Source: Streptomyces globisporus (GTDB taxonomy: Bacteria > Actinomycetota > Actinomycetes > Streptomycetales > Streptomycetaceae). From it: a stretch of 50,534 nucleotides of DNA. The notes below the pieces were generated by a model, which was not told where the DNA came from, ran no database searches, and saw only the letters and a list, made by a program, of their open reading frames with translations. The stretch is from positions 1-50,534 of the forward strand of contig BMTG01000025.1 of NCBI GenBank assembly GCA_014649555.1. The letters are read 5' to 3'. Within the stretch, counting starts at the first letter, position 1. Every line of letters begins with the position of its first letter. Of the stretch, positions 31,827 through 38,679 are shown piece by piece. The position numbers and the translations under genes were made by a program.

Positions 31827-32444
31827 TCATCGCGCCTCAGCGCATTCGTCGATGAACGCGCAGAGCCGACGAATGAGGCTCAAGGATGAGAGTGTGGGGT
31901 CCGAGTCGCCCTGCATGTGCGGTGCATCCTGGAGCCACTGCTGCCACAGGCCCCCCGGTTGCCGGAAGCGGTCGGCTTGACCACCTCCGAGGTTCAGGCC
32001 GATGAACTGGAGCGCGCCCATGACGACGGTCTGGTCGTATCCGAGGTCCGGACGACGGAGGTATCGATCCAGGTAGGCGGCGAGCAGATCGGCGTCGCGT
32101 GCTGTTCCAAAACTGGCCAGGGCCACGCTGTAGGCCAGCCCGGCGCAGCAGACTTCGCTGGCCAGCAGGAGTTTCCCGAGGCGCTCACGGAACTCGGTCC
32201 GGCGGGAGACAGCTATGAGCCAAGCCGCAGTTCTCCGCTCTCGCCAGCCGCCTTCAAGGAGCTTGGCGATCTCATCGGCGGTGATAAGTCCTGCGTCCTC
32301 ATGGAGATCTCGCATGAATCGGTCGCACTCAGGACTGTGCATGCGGAGCAAGCCGCCGCCGAGCTTCAGGTAGCGCCGCTCGGGCGTGACGTACCGGTGA
32401 ACCACGGCTAGCAACTCGAGATGGTCACGAGGATCGCGTATCAC
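31827..32444 (-). CDS. DUF6000 family protein, 205 aa
   Basis: GTG 32444, chosen for AAGGAAAG upstream and the family-like start VIRDPRDHLELLAVVHRYVT. Family blocks follow: PERRYLKLGGGLLRM, ADEIAKLLEGGWRERRTAAW, LLLASEVCCAGLAYSVALAS, AAYLDRYLRRPDLGYDQTVV and GGLWQQW. Helical repeats suggest an ARM/HEAT-like scaffold; no enzymatic motif. DUF6000 genes are common singletons in Streptomyces, sometimes as immunity-like proteins. Here it sits on the opposite strand inside the duplicated element tail, an apparent insertion. Confidence 0.85.
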   Translation of the reverse strand: MIRDPRDHLELLAVVHRYVTPERRYLKLGGGLLRMHSPECDRFMRDLHEDAGLITADEIAKLLEGGWRERRTAAWLIAVSRRTEFRERLGKLLLASEVCCAGLAYSVALASFGTARDADLLAAYLDRYLRRPDLGYDQTVVMGALQFIGLNLGGGQADRFRQPGGLWQQWLQDAPHMQGDSDPTLSSLSLIRRLCAFIDECAEAR

Positions 32445-32569
32445 GCGATCGATCTTTCCTTGTTGATGCAGAACGGAGCCAGCCCGTTTCCTGCCCTGCT
32501 TGTCCGAGGACCGGCGATGGCCCACGCGGCTTCCGCTGCGCCTTGGCACCGGAGTACCGCAGCTACGGA

Positions 32570-32700
32570 ACAAGTGCACTCCGCCGACACCCTTACGCAC
32601 CGTCGGCTGCTGCGACCCGTGCGCCCAGGGCTACGAGCCCACCCCCGGCACCTACGTCACTGCCACCGCCACGCCGGTCACGCACCGACTGGCCTCTTGA
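32570..32700 (+). pseudogene. 3' fragment of a Cys-containing element gene
   Basis: The frame ending TGA 32698 reads CTPPTPLRTVGCCDPCAQGY then EPTPGTYVTATATPVTHRLA, with strong G/C third-position bias and a CC..C cluster. Upstream of about 32560 coding character is lost, giving the right junction of the DUF6000 insertion. The following gene has its ribosome site just after this stop. Confidence 0.45.
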
Positions 32701-32728
32701 ACGCCTCGACCGAAGGAGCGATCACACC

Positions 32729-33079
32729 GTGACAGACACAGCGGCGACACCGGCGGCCCGTACTGCGCCAGCACCCCGACCCGCTGAGCCGGTGCGAACC
32801 CTGCCCCGCTCACTGATGGCCGCCGCTGCGGTGACCGTGGCGCTTGCCGCGGTCGCCGCCCTCCTCAAGGCCAGCCGCTGGCAGCTGTACGCCGACCGGC
32901 ACCGTATCCATCTCACGCCGTATCCCCGCCGCTCCTGCCCCGACTGCCGGGGCGAGGGCGTCTGGTGGGCTGGTGGGCCGTTCCCGGAGATGGAGGCGTG
33001 CGGCTGCTGGTCCGAGCGGCGCGAACTCCATATCCGGCTCCTGCCCGTCCCGGCCTGGCCCGACGAACCGCCGTTCTGA
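32729..33079 (+). CDS. Membrane-anchored zinc-motif protein, copy 2 with new N-terminus (116 aa)
   Basis: GTG 32729 follows GAAGGAG by 10 bases. From SLMAAAAVTVALAAVAALLK on it matches copy 1 (27811), including RRSCPDCRGEGVWWAGGPFP and MEACGCWSERRELHIRL. The first ~21 residues (MTDTAATPAARTAPAPRPAE) come from DNA that in copy 1 encodes the C-terminus of the 99-aa protein in another frame. A shorter start at GTG 32792 would equal the start of copy 1. Confidence 0.72.
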   Translation: MTDTAATPAARTAPAPRPAEPVRTLPRSLMAAAAVTVALAAVAALLKASRWQLYADRHRIHLTPYPRRSCPDCRGEGVWWAGGPFPEMEACGCWSERRELHIRLLPVPAWPDEPPF

Positions 33080-33103
33080 GGCGACCTCCGCCCCGGCCAC
33101 ACC
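32741..33103 (+). repeat. Duplicated segment, copy 2
   Basis: Colinear with 27760-28122 without indels. The hairpin after this copy is less perfect (GCCCCGGCCACACCGACTGGGGC), and no CRISPR repeat follows. Confidence 0.85.
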
Positions 33104-33204
33104 GACTGGGGCGGAAGCCGCGCGCGGGGAAGACCGCAGCATCGGCAAAGAGCCGGCCGCCCCGCACCCCTTCACCCGCAAGTCGAGATCAGGAGAACCC
33201 CAGC

Positions 33205-33517
33205 ATGCCCCGTCTGCCCCGTCTGCCCCTCGTCACCGAGCGCCTGGCCCTCTTCGCCACCCTCCTGGCGACCTTCGGCGAGCTGCACCCCGCCTGCGAC
33301 CACTGGGTCCAGGGCTCGAAGACCGCGTCGCGGAAGCGGCTGTACGGCAAGGACCTGGTCCCACGCCGACGGCACCCCCGCCACACCGGACTCGACCCGC
33401 CCGACCGTGACCACCAGCACCCTCGGCAGGCGCGCGGTCGCCTGCCACGTCGCTTCTCTCGGGCTTGAAGCCGAGTGGACGCGACGGGCGCCACGTTTTC
33501 CCAGATCAGTGGCATGA
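33205..33517 (+). pseudogene. Frameshifted small element gene
   Basis: ATG 33205 behind AGGAG encodes LVTERLALFATLLATFGELH, PACDHWVQGSKTASRKRLYG, a block seen in small proteins of Streptomyces elements. An extra C at about 33359-33361 breaks the frame after YGKDLV; without it the protein continues HADGTPATPDSTRPTVTTST, LGRRAVACHVASLGLEAEW to TGA 33515. The last ~15 residues look unrelated, suggesting a junction near 33470. Confidence 0.65.
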
Positions 33518-33594
33518 CTCATTCGGTGCCGTGTGCGCGACAGGTGTCGTGGATACAGGCTCGTTCCGATGCCAGACCGTGGCGCGTTGGCTGT

Positions 33595-34251
33595 TCAGCG
33601 CTGGTGCCAGACCAGCGTGTAGCGCCAAAACAGTCGCCGGCGCAGCCGTGCGCCGGGTAGTTCATGGCGAGCCCTGCGCACGATGTCTGCGAAATCCATG
33701 GTCGCCGGTCGGGTCGGGGAAGTCATCGAGGTCGGTCGCGGTGACTTGCGGCCCTTGTTCTTGATCCATGCCATGGCGACATTCGACGGAATGGCGACGG
33801 CATCGATCAGGTAGTCGCTCGGAGACTGCGGGCGGTAGAGACCGACGACGACCAGGGCCCCGCCGGGCGCCAGGTGCTGCCGAAAGCGGGTGAGGGCCTC
33901 GCTGAACGGCAGGTGATGGACGGTGGCGACACATGTGATCACGTCGTAGGGGCCTGGAGGTATCTCGTTCAGTGCGTCTCCGACGGTGAAGGTCACCGGG
34001 GCTGCCGGGGCTGTGAGCTCCCGCGCGCGAGCGACGATGTCGGCGTCCACGTCGACGCCGTGCACCACTCCTGCCCGTGCGGCCAGAAGCCTGGCAAGGT
34101 CACCGCTGCCCGATCCGACGTCCAGGGCGCTGTTGAAGCGTCTCGGGAGCTGGCGCAAGATCCACTGGTGGTAGTGGGCGTTGTGGTCCCAGGGATGGGT
34201 GGCATGAAACTGTTCAAGTGCTCGAAGGATGCGGGGCAGCAGTGTCGTCAT
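33595..34251 (-). CDS. Class I SAM-dependent methyltransferase, 218 aa
   Basis: ATG 34251. Motif I is ALDVGSGSGDLARLLAARAG (~43-60), then the acidic loop HGVDVDADIVARA, VGDALNEIPPGPYDVITCVA (motif IV region) and LAPGGALVVVGLYRP (motif VI/VII). The C-terminal part LRRRLFWRYTLVW is basic and hydrophobic. This is the common small-molecule methyltransferase fold (Methyltransf_25 type). No biosynthetic partners are adjacent, so the substrate is open. It stands alone, leftward, next to a recombinase relic. Confidence 0.9.
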   Translation of the reverse strand: MTTLLPRILRALEQFHATHPWDHNAHYHQWILRQLPRRFNSALDVGSGSGDLARLLAARAGVVHGVDVDADIVARARELTAPAAPVTFTVGDALNEIPPGPYDVITCVATVHHLPFSEALTRFRQHLAPGGALVVVGLYRPQSPSDYLIDAVAIPSNVAMAWIKNKGRKSPRPTSMTSPTRPATMDFADIVRRARHELPGARLRRRLFWRYTLVWHQR

Positions 34252-34320
34252 GGCGTGAGTCCATCAGAGGTCGATCTCTGGGACAGCGTCGTCGGGTGAC
34301 CGCTGACGGCGATGATGCGG

Positions 34321-34845
34321 TCAGCGGTTGAGCTGGGCCATCAGCTCACGGTTCGCGGCGCGGGCGGCTTCGAGGTCTTCGTCCAGTTCCGAGAGTTCGC
34401 CGCAGAGGTCGAGAATTTGCTGTTCCAGCTCGGTGGCGCGGCGTGTGAGCGTCTCGATGTCGGCCGGGGCGCCGAGGCCGGATGCTTCCCAAGCCGTCTG
34501 GCCCAGAGCCTCGGACAGGCGCCGTTCGAGGCGGGTGATGTGTGCGGCCAGTCTCCCGTTGCGGGCCGTGAGGTTCGCGACGTCGGCCAGCAGCGACTTG
34601 CGGCTGACCTGCGTTCCGGTAGTCGTGCCGCGCGGGGGTTGGCCCGCGCGGTCGATGACGGCTGCGTGCAGGTCTCCGTGGCGGTGAATCAGGCTGCGGT
34701 GGACGCCGGCGGCGCGGGCGACCGAGGAAACGCTGATTTCCTCGCCGACGGAGGCCAGTTGATCGAGGGCTTTGAACACTCGGTTCCGTCGTCGGTCGGA
34801 GTCCGCGGCCCGCGCTCGGGTCAGGTGGTCCGGTGATGCGCTCAC
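34321..34845 (-). CDS. DUF6262-type small recombinase-module protein (TnpC-like), 174 aa
   Basis: GTG 34845 overlaps the stop of the recombinase remnant (GTGA). N-terminal helix-turn-helix EEISVSSVARAAGVHRSLIH at ~35-55, then a long coiled coil (RNGRLAAHITRLERRLSEAL, ATELEQQILDLCGELSELDE). This is the form of the small third protein that accompanies tandem recombinases of Tn554-like modules. The gene at 44154 is of the same type. Still intact although its recombinase partner is broken. Confidence 0.78.
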   Translation of the reverse strand: MSASPDHLTRARAADSDRRRNRVFKALDQLASVGEEISVSSVARAAGVHRSLIHRHGDLHAAVIDRAGQPPRGTTTGTQVSRKSLLADVANLTARNGRLAAHITRLERRLSEALGQTAWEASGLGAPADIETLTRRATELEQQILDLCGELSELDEDLEAARAANRELMAQLNR

Positions 34846-35300
34846 GCGTCACGCTCCAGCCGCAGGTCTGGCTCGGACAGACGGATGCCGGGCATGCCCA
34901 GGGAGACGGTGCGGGACTTTCGCAGGGTCCGGGTGGCGTCCTTGATCTGTTCGCGTTCGTCGTCGGTGAGGCCGTCGAGGTCGGTCTCGACGCGGCGGAT
35001 CAGGGTGCGGATGCGCTTGATCTCCTCGCCGGACGGTGTCGCTTCGGTGCGGGCCCAGGCGTCGAGGTCCGAGGCCGCGGCGAGACGTTCACGGTCTCTC
35101 AGCAGGGTGTCCAGGTAGGTCCGCAGCTCCGGCAAGTACGACGGGTCAGTGCGGAAGTGGTCGCAGCCCACGCAGCGGAACCGGAATGGGCAGCCGTGGC
35201 CGCCGGCCTTGACCTTGCTCGGCTCGACGCAGATGCCGTAGGGGTCGGACACCTGGCCGATCCGCAGGCCGTCACCACCTGGCTCACCACCCGCTCCGGA
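34842..35300 (-). pseudogene. C-terminal remnant of a TnpB-like tyrosine recombinase
   Basis: The frame ending TGA 34842 reads SDPYGICVEPSKVKAGGHGC, PFRFRCVGCDHFRTDPSYLP, ELRTYLDTLLRDRERLAA and a coiled-coil tail. C-x-F-R-C..C-H-FR-D.SYLPEL is the post-catalytic zinc region of large recombinases in this family. The catalytic domain is missing; coding character ends at about 35300, where a rightward small gene begins. The overlap with the DUF6262-type gene preserves the module order. Confidence 0.75.
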
Positions 35301-35310
35301 GCCCGCTGAC

Positions 35311-35478
35311 ATGGCGAGCGATAGGGCGACGAATCCGCCCCGCGGTGAGTGCACGCATTGCTGGTTCCACGCGTACGCCAGCCGTCAGGCCCAGGTCGGG
35401 CTCGGCCCGCGTGAGGACTGCCCGCAGTGCGTGGACCACATGAAGAACGGCCACCCCACCCACATGATCGTCCGCTGA
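35311..35478 (+). CDS. Small zinc-ribbon protein, 55 aa
   Basis: ATG 35311 with GGAG 8 bases upstream. MASDRATNPPRGECTHCWFH, then AYASRQAQVGLGPREDCPQC and VDHMKNGHPTHMIVR: two CxxC pairs spaced ~25 residues apart make a compact zinc ribbon. Small proteins of this type occur in actinomycete integrative elements. It is followed by a truncated ATPase gene from the same kind of element. Confidence 0.75.
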   Translation: MASDRATNPPRGECTHCWFHAYASRQAQVGLGPREDCPQCVDHMKNGHPTHMIVR

Positions 35479-35571
35479 CGACGCGCACAACGCCGTCGTC
35501 CCACTCCCCATCACGCCGGGCAGCGCCTCGATCCGCGCTGCCCGGCTCCCCTGTCTTCTGAGGAGATCCGC

Positions 35572-35904
35572 ATGACCGAGCTCGTCTACCCCGAGATGCC
35601 CCAGCACAGCTTGGTGGTCCTCATCGGCCCCTCCGGGGCGGGGAAGTCCACGCTGGCGGCCACCTGGCCCGCCTCGCAGGTCCTGTCCCTCGACGCACTG
35701 CGCGAGGCCATCAGCGACGACTTCTCTGTCAAGTTCAGCATGTTGAGCCGAACTGGGGCAGAGGGGTCTGTTGCCTCCGCCCTGAGCCTGCGCGAAAAGC
35801 CGCAGCCGCCAAGCGCGCGATACTCCAGTGCGCTTGGCGGCTCCATTGGCCGTATGACCGGTGGTCAGCGGTTGTCGTCGAGTTCTTGGTGCATCTGGGG
35901 CTGA
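35572..35904 (+). pseudogene. Truncated P-loop ATPase/kinase of mobile elements
   Basis: ATG 35572 with GAGGAG. HSLVVLIGPSGAGKSTLAAT (Walker A) and WPASQVLSLDALREAISDD are the N-terminus of an AAA/polynucleotide-kinase-like protein that normally runs well over 100 residues further. After about 35738 the sequence becomes unrelated (FSVKFSMLSRTGAEG...) and stops at 35902 in the terminator region of the next, convergent gene. The break marks the edge of element-derived DNA. Confidence 0.75.
35805..35841 (-). terminator. 12-bp hairpin GCCGCCAAGCGC / GCGCTTGGCGGC
   Basis: Perfect stem (35805-35816 with 35830-35841), 24 bp beyond the stop of the leftward oxygenase gene; serves as its terminator. 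Confidence 0.82.
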
Positions 35905-37019
35905 TCGTCCTGGTCGTGGGTGAGTGCGTACTGCTCGATCTCGTTGAACGCCTTCGAGGCGACTCCCAGGAGGTCCTTGTAGGGGTTGACGCCGACGGTC
36001 CGCTGGGCGGCTCCGCCGAAGAGGCCGCCGGCCGTTCCGCTGACGAGGCCGTGGCCCGCAGCGAGCGGCTTGCCCGCGAGGTCGAGGGGGCTCTTGGGCA
36101 AACCGGCCATGTCGGCGTACTTGTCGGTGAGCGCAACGCGGGTCAGCGCGATGTAGGCGTCACTGGCTCCGGGCTTCAGGAGGTCGCGGTAGAACTTGAT
36201 GGCCTGGGCGGTCATGAAGACGCCGTCGTCGGTCTTCTGCCATTCCTTGTCCCGCTCCTGGTTCCACAGCCGTTCGGCTTCGTCGGCGTCCTTGGGAAGC
36301 TGCCACTTCTCCGGCGTGCCGAGGTAGTGGTTGACGTAGTGCCAGGCGCACATGAAGCCGCGGGCGTCGTCGGCGGAGACATCGATGCCGAGGTTCCTCA
36401 TGCCCTGGAGGATCTGGGTGCTGAAGACGCAGGCGGCGCCGGTGGTGTATTTCTGGGAGACCGGCTCGCCCCACTTGTCGTAGTCCCACTGGCCGCTCTG
36501 CTTGTGCAGTTGCCTGACCGAGGCGTGCACGAGGCGCACCTTCGTGACGGTGGCGGCCAGGGTCCCGTCGCGCATGGCGTTCTTGTTGCCCATGTCGATG
36601 AACAGGCGGGAGGACTGCGACAGCCTTCGGCCCGGTCCCTCGACACCTCCGAGGCGGCCGGTGGAGCGCAGGGTGAATGCCCCGGTGGGTGCGAGGTAGG
36701 TGCCGATGAGGCCGACGGTGCCCTGCAGCATGGAGGCGGTTCCGTGGTGGTGGCCGAAGAAGCCCTCGGCGGCCTTGACGTCTGCCTCGCTCCAGTCCGG
36801 CGGTGGGGTGGATGCCTCCCGCAGGAACTGGGCCAGTCGATCGGGAAGCCGTGACATATCCGTGTCGGGCTTGAGCGTTCCGATCGTCCGGAAGAGGGCG
36901 TTGATCCCGTCGACCTCCCTGTTCTTGAGGAGGTCGGTCACCAGCGCATCAGCCGCAGGATCTCCGACCTTGCTCGCAGCCTCCAACTCAGCTGCAACCG
37001 TTGCGGATGTCAACGCCAT
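35865..37019 (-). CDS. MpaB/DUF2236 family haem oxygenase-like protein, 384 aa
   Basis: ATG 37019, 6-7 bases after GGAGGAG. Family features: GFFGHHHGTASMLQG near 90, TRRLFID-like SSRLFIDMGNKNAM, the helix TKVRLVHASVRQLH (the V-R-L-x-H-A-x-V-R signature, ~158-171), and FMCAWHYVNHYLGTPE near 222. This family includes latex-clearing protein (rubber oxygenase) and fungal MpaB, b-type haem proteins that cleave isoprenoid double bonds. No signal peptide is seen. The substrate is unknown; a polyprenyl synthase gene 4 kb away makes an isoprenoid plausible but not shown. Confidence 0.85.
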   Translation of the reverse strand: MALTSATVAAELEAASKVGDPAADALVTDLLKNREVDGINALFRTIGTLKPDTDMSRLPDRLAQFLREASTPPPDWSEADVKAAEGFFGHHHGTASMLQGTVGLIGTYLAPTGAFTLRSTGRLGGVEGPGRRLSQSSRLFIDMGNKNAMRDGTLAATVTKVRLVHASVRQLHKQSGQWDYDKWGEPVSQKYTTGAACVFSTQILQGMRNLGIDVSADDARGFMCAWHYVNHYLGTPEKWQLPKDADEAERLWNQERDKEWQKTDDGVFMTAQAIKFYRDLLKPGASDAYIALTRVALTDKYADMAGLPKSPLDLAGKPLAAGHGLVSGTAGGLFGGAAQRTVGVNPYKDLLGVASKAFNEIEQYALTHDQDDQPQMHQELDDNR

Positions 37020-37591
37020 ATCGATACTCCTCCGATATTCATCCAATTGACCATGCAATGGGTGACCTGCGCACAGACGTACTCCCGCCCAGGGGGCGCC
37101 CCTTGGTGCTGCGCGAGAAGACCCTGGATTGCCGCTCTCGCAGAGGGAGGCCCATCGTGTGGGCTGCTCGATGGGCATGAATGAGAAGGACTCGTGCGGC
37201 AAGATCACTTCACTTCGATCTTGCCGCAATCGTCGCCTCGAATTGGTCACCCAATAGGAGTAAGGGGGCGTGCGCCCCGCGTGAATCAGGGAGTGCGCGG
37301 AGACTGTCGTTTCGGTCGGTGGCGTGTTGCGCTGCGCGTTTTATCAGGCCGCAGCCGAGTGACTGCCGGGTTAGCGAAGCCCCTTCAGCGGGTGGCGTCC
37401 ATACGTCTTCTTCCAAGCCGCGGTGGCATCTTGCTTGTCAGGTTGGGCCACTACCAGCACTCCGTCCGCCTCGGAGAGCTCCGAGCCGGACAGCGACACC
37501 GGTCCACCCCGGATAGGTGGCTCTCCTCGATCGGGTGGTCATCTCCCGAAAAAACGGTTTGGCACAAATCTGGCCCGTCAAGATCGCCCGT
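37020..37591. other. Gene-free divergent promoter region
   Basis: 572 bp between the leftward oxygenase and the rightward secreted protein. A/T content is raised around 37030-37060 and 37195-37260. Open frames here have weak composition and no ribosome sites. It presumably holds both promoters; no clear operator is seen. Confidence 0.5.
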
Positions 37592-38128
37592 ATGACTATC
37601 CGTCGCTGGGCCGCTGCCGCGGCCGCTATCTTTTCCGTCGCAGTCCTGACAGGGTCCGCTCAAGCCGCACCCACCGCCGCCCCCGTCCCCTCGGGGCCTG
37701 TTGTCATCACCAACGACGCCCACACCAACTACCTGGTCCCTGACGACACGGTCGGCAACGCCGGCACCTTCCTGCAGGTCTACTACCGGCACGACCATCC
37801 CTTCCCGCGCACATTCCAGTTCGAGCAGGTGAACGGGCGTCCCGGAATCTTCCACTGGAAGAGCGCCCGAACCGGGAACTGCGCCGACGCCAGGGCCGGG
37901 GAGCCGGGGGGCTCGGTGTACCTAGCTGCGTGCACGACGAACAAGTCCCAGTGGTGGGTCCTCAGGTCGACCGATGAGAGCCCTGCACGGTGGGTTCTGT
38001 CGCCCTTCCTGAACGAGGACGTTGCTGTCACCGGCTTGTTCGGGGACGACAACTACGCACCGCTGCGTGAACTGCCCAACCTCAACTCTCCAACTACTTC
38101 GCAGATGTGGCACTTCACCCGGCAGTGA
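37592..38128 (+). CDS. Secreted protein with ricin-like/RICIN-type repeat, 178 aa
   Basis: ATG 37592 starts MTIRRWAAAAAAIFSVAVLT followed by GSAQAAP, a clear Sec signal peptide with Ala-x-Ala cleavage near residue 26. The mature part is beta-rich with SARTGNCADARAGEPGGSVY and LAACTTNKSQWWVLRSTDES: a Gly-x-Cys..D...G..V-x-L..C-x...Q-x-W pattern like one ricin-B lectin repeat, with a likely disulfide. The end FGDDNYAPLRELPNLN...SQMWHF may be a second, degenerate repeat. Probably an exported carbohydrate-binding or inhibitor protein. Confidence 0.8.
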   Translation: MTIRRWAAAAAAIFSVAVLTGSAQAAPTAAPVPSGPVVITNDAHTNYLVPDDTVGNAGTFLQVYYRHDHPFPRTFQFEQVNGRPGIFHWKSARTGNCADARAGEPGGSVYLAACTTNKSQWWVLRSTDESPARWVLSPFLNEDVAVTGLFGDDNYAPLRELPNLNSPTTSQMWHFTRQ

Positions 38129-38679
38129 TGGCGTTGTCCTTCGGTGCTGCGTTCCGCGTAGGGCTCCGCCCCGCCCTACGGCAGGGCCCTGCGCGGGAGG
38201 CTGGTGGCGGAGCGGCACGGTGATCAGCTGCCGGATATGGGCCGCCGGCGGCACGTAGGAATGGGTCCTGACCTCGAAGTCTCGTGACGGTCCACCGACT
38301 GAGTCGGTGGACCGACTTCGTGCTGTGGGCCGAGGCTGCACAGGCCGAGGGCTCGATTGCCGTTCCGAGGTGGCAAGCCCCTGCGCCAGCCAAGGTGGTC
38401 GCCCTTCGCCGCGTAGCTGAGCCGCAGAAGCGACGAGGCCGCTGTTGTGGCAGGCCCACCGCCCGGCCCGTGAGGGCGGGCAGGGCTGGCTTTCGGTCGG
38501 AACGGGGGTGATGCCGGGGGCCAGAGTCGTTGGGGCTCGCCCACCGGGGCGTGGACGGTCTCTGCGTCGGTGGCGGTGATGTCGAGCAGGCCGAGCCCGG
38601 GGCCGCTGAGCCGCCGGGGCTGAGAGGGGAGGCTCGTCCGTGACGCAAAGCAGATTAATGATCTACTCGTCGTCACTGG
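38129..38679. other. Gene-free region with a large palindrome
   Basis: About 550 bp without a convincing gene. Contains the palindrome at 38275-38319 and a short A/T-richer stretch (38640-38670, GCAGATTAATGATCTACTCG) just upstream of the FAD enzyme that is the best promoter candidate. Weak minus-strand frames have no start or family. Confidence 0.5.
38275..38319. repeat. Perfect palindrome with outer extension
   Basis: GGTCCACCGACT-g-AGTCGGTGGACC (38288-38312) is a perfect 12-bp inverted repeat with one central base, flanked by CGAAGTC (38275-38281) and GACTTCG (38313-38319) as outer arms with a 7-base bulge on the left. Could be the terminator of the secreted-protein gene 150 bp upstream, an operator, or a mobile-element end. 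Confidence 0.7.

Noticed and set aside
30452-31855. 467-codon plus-strand frame
   Set aside because: Covers the AraC start and the Spd pseudogene in the wrong frame.
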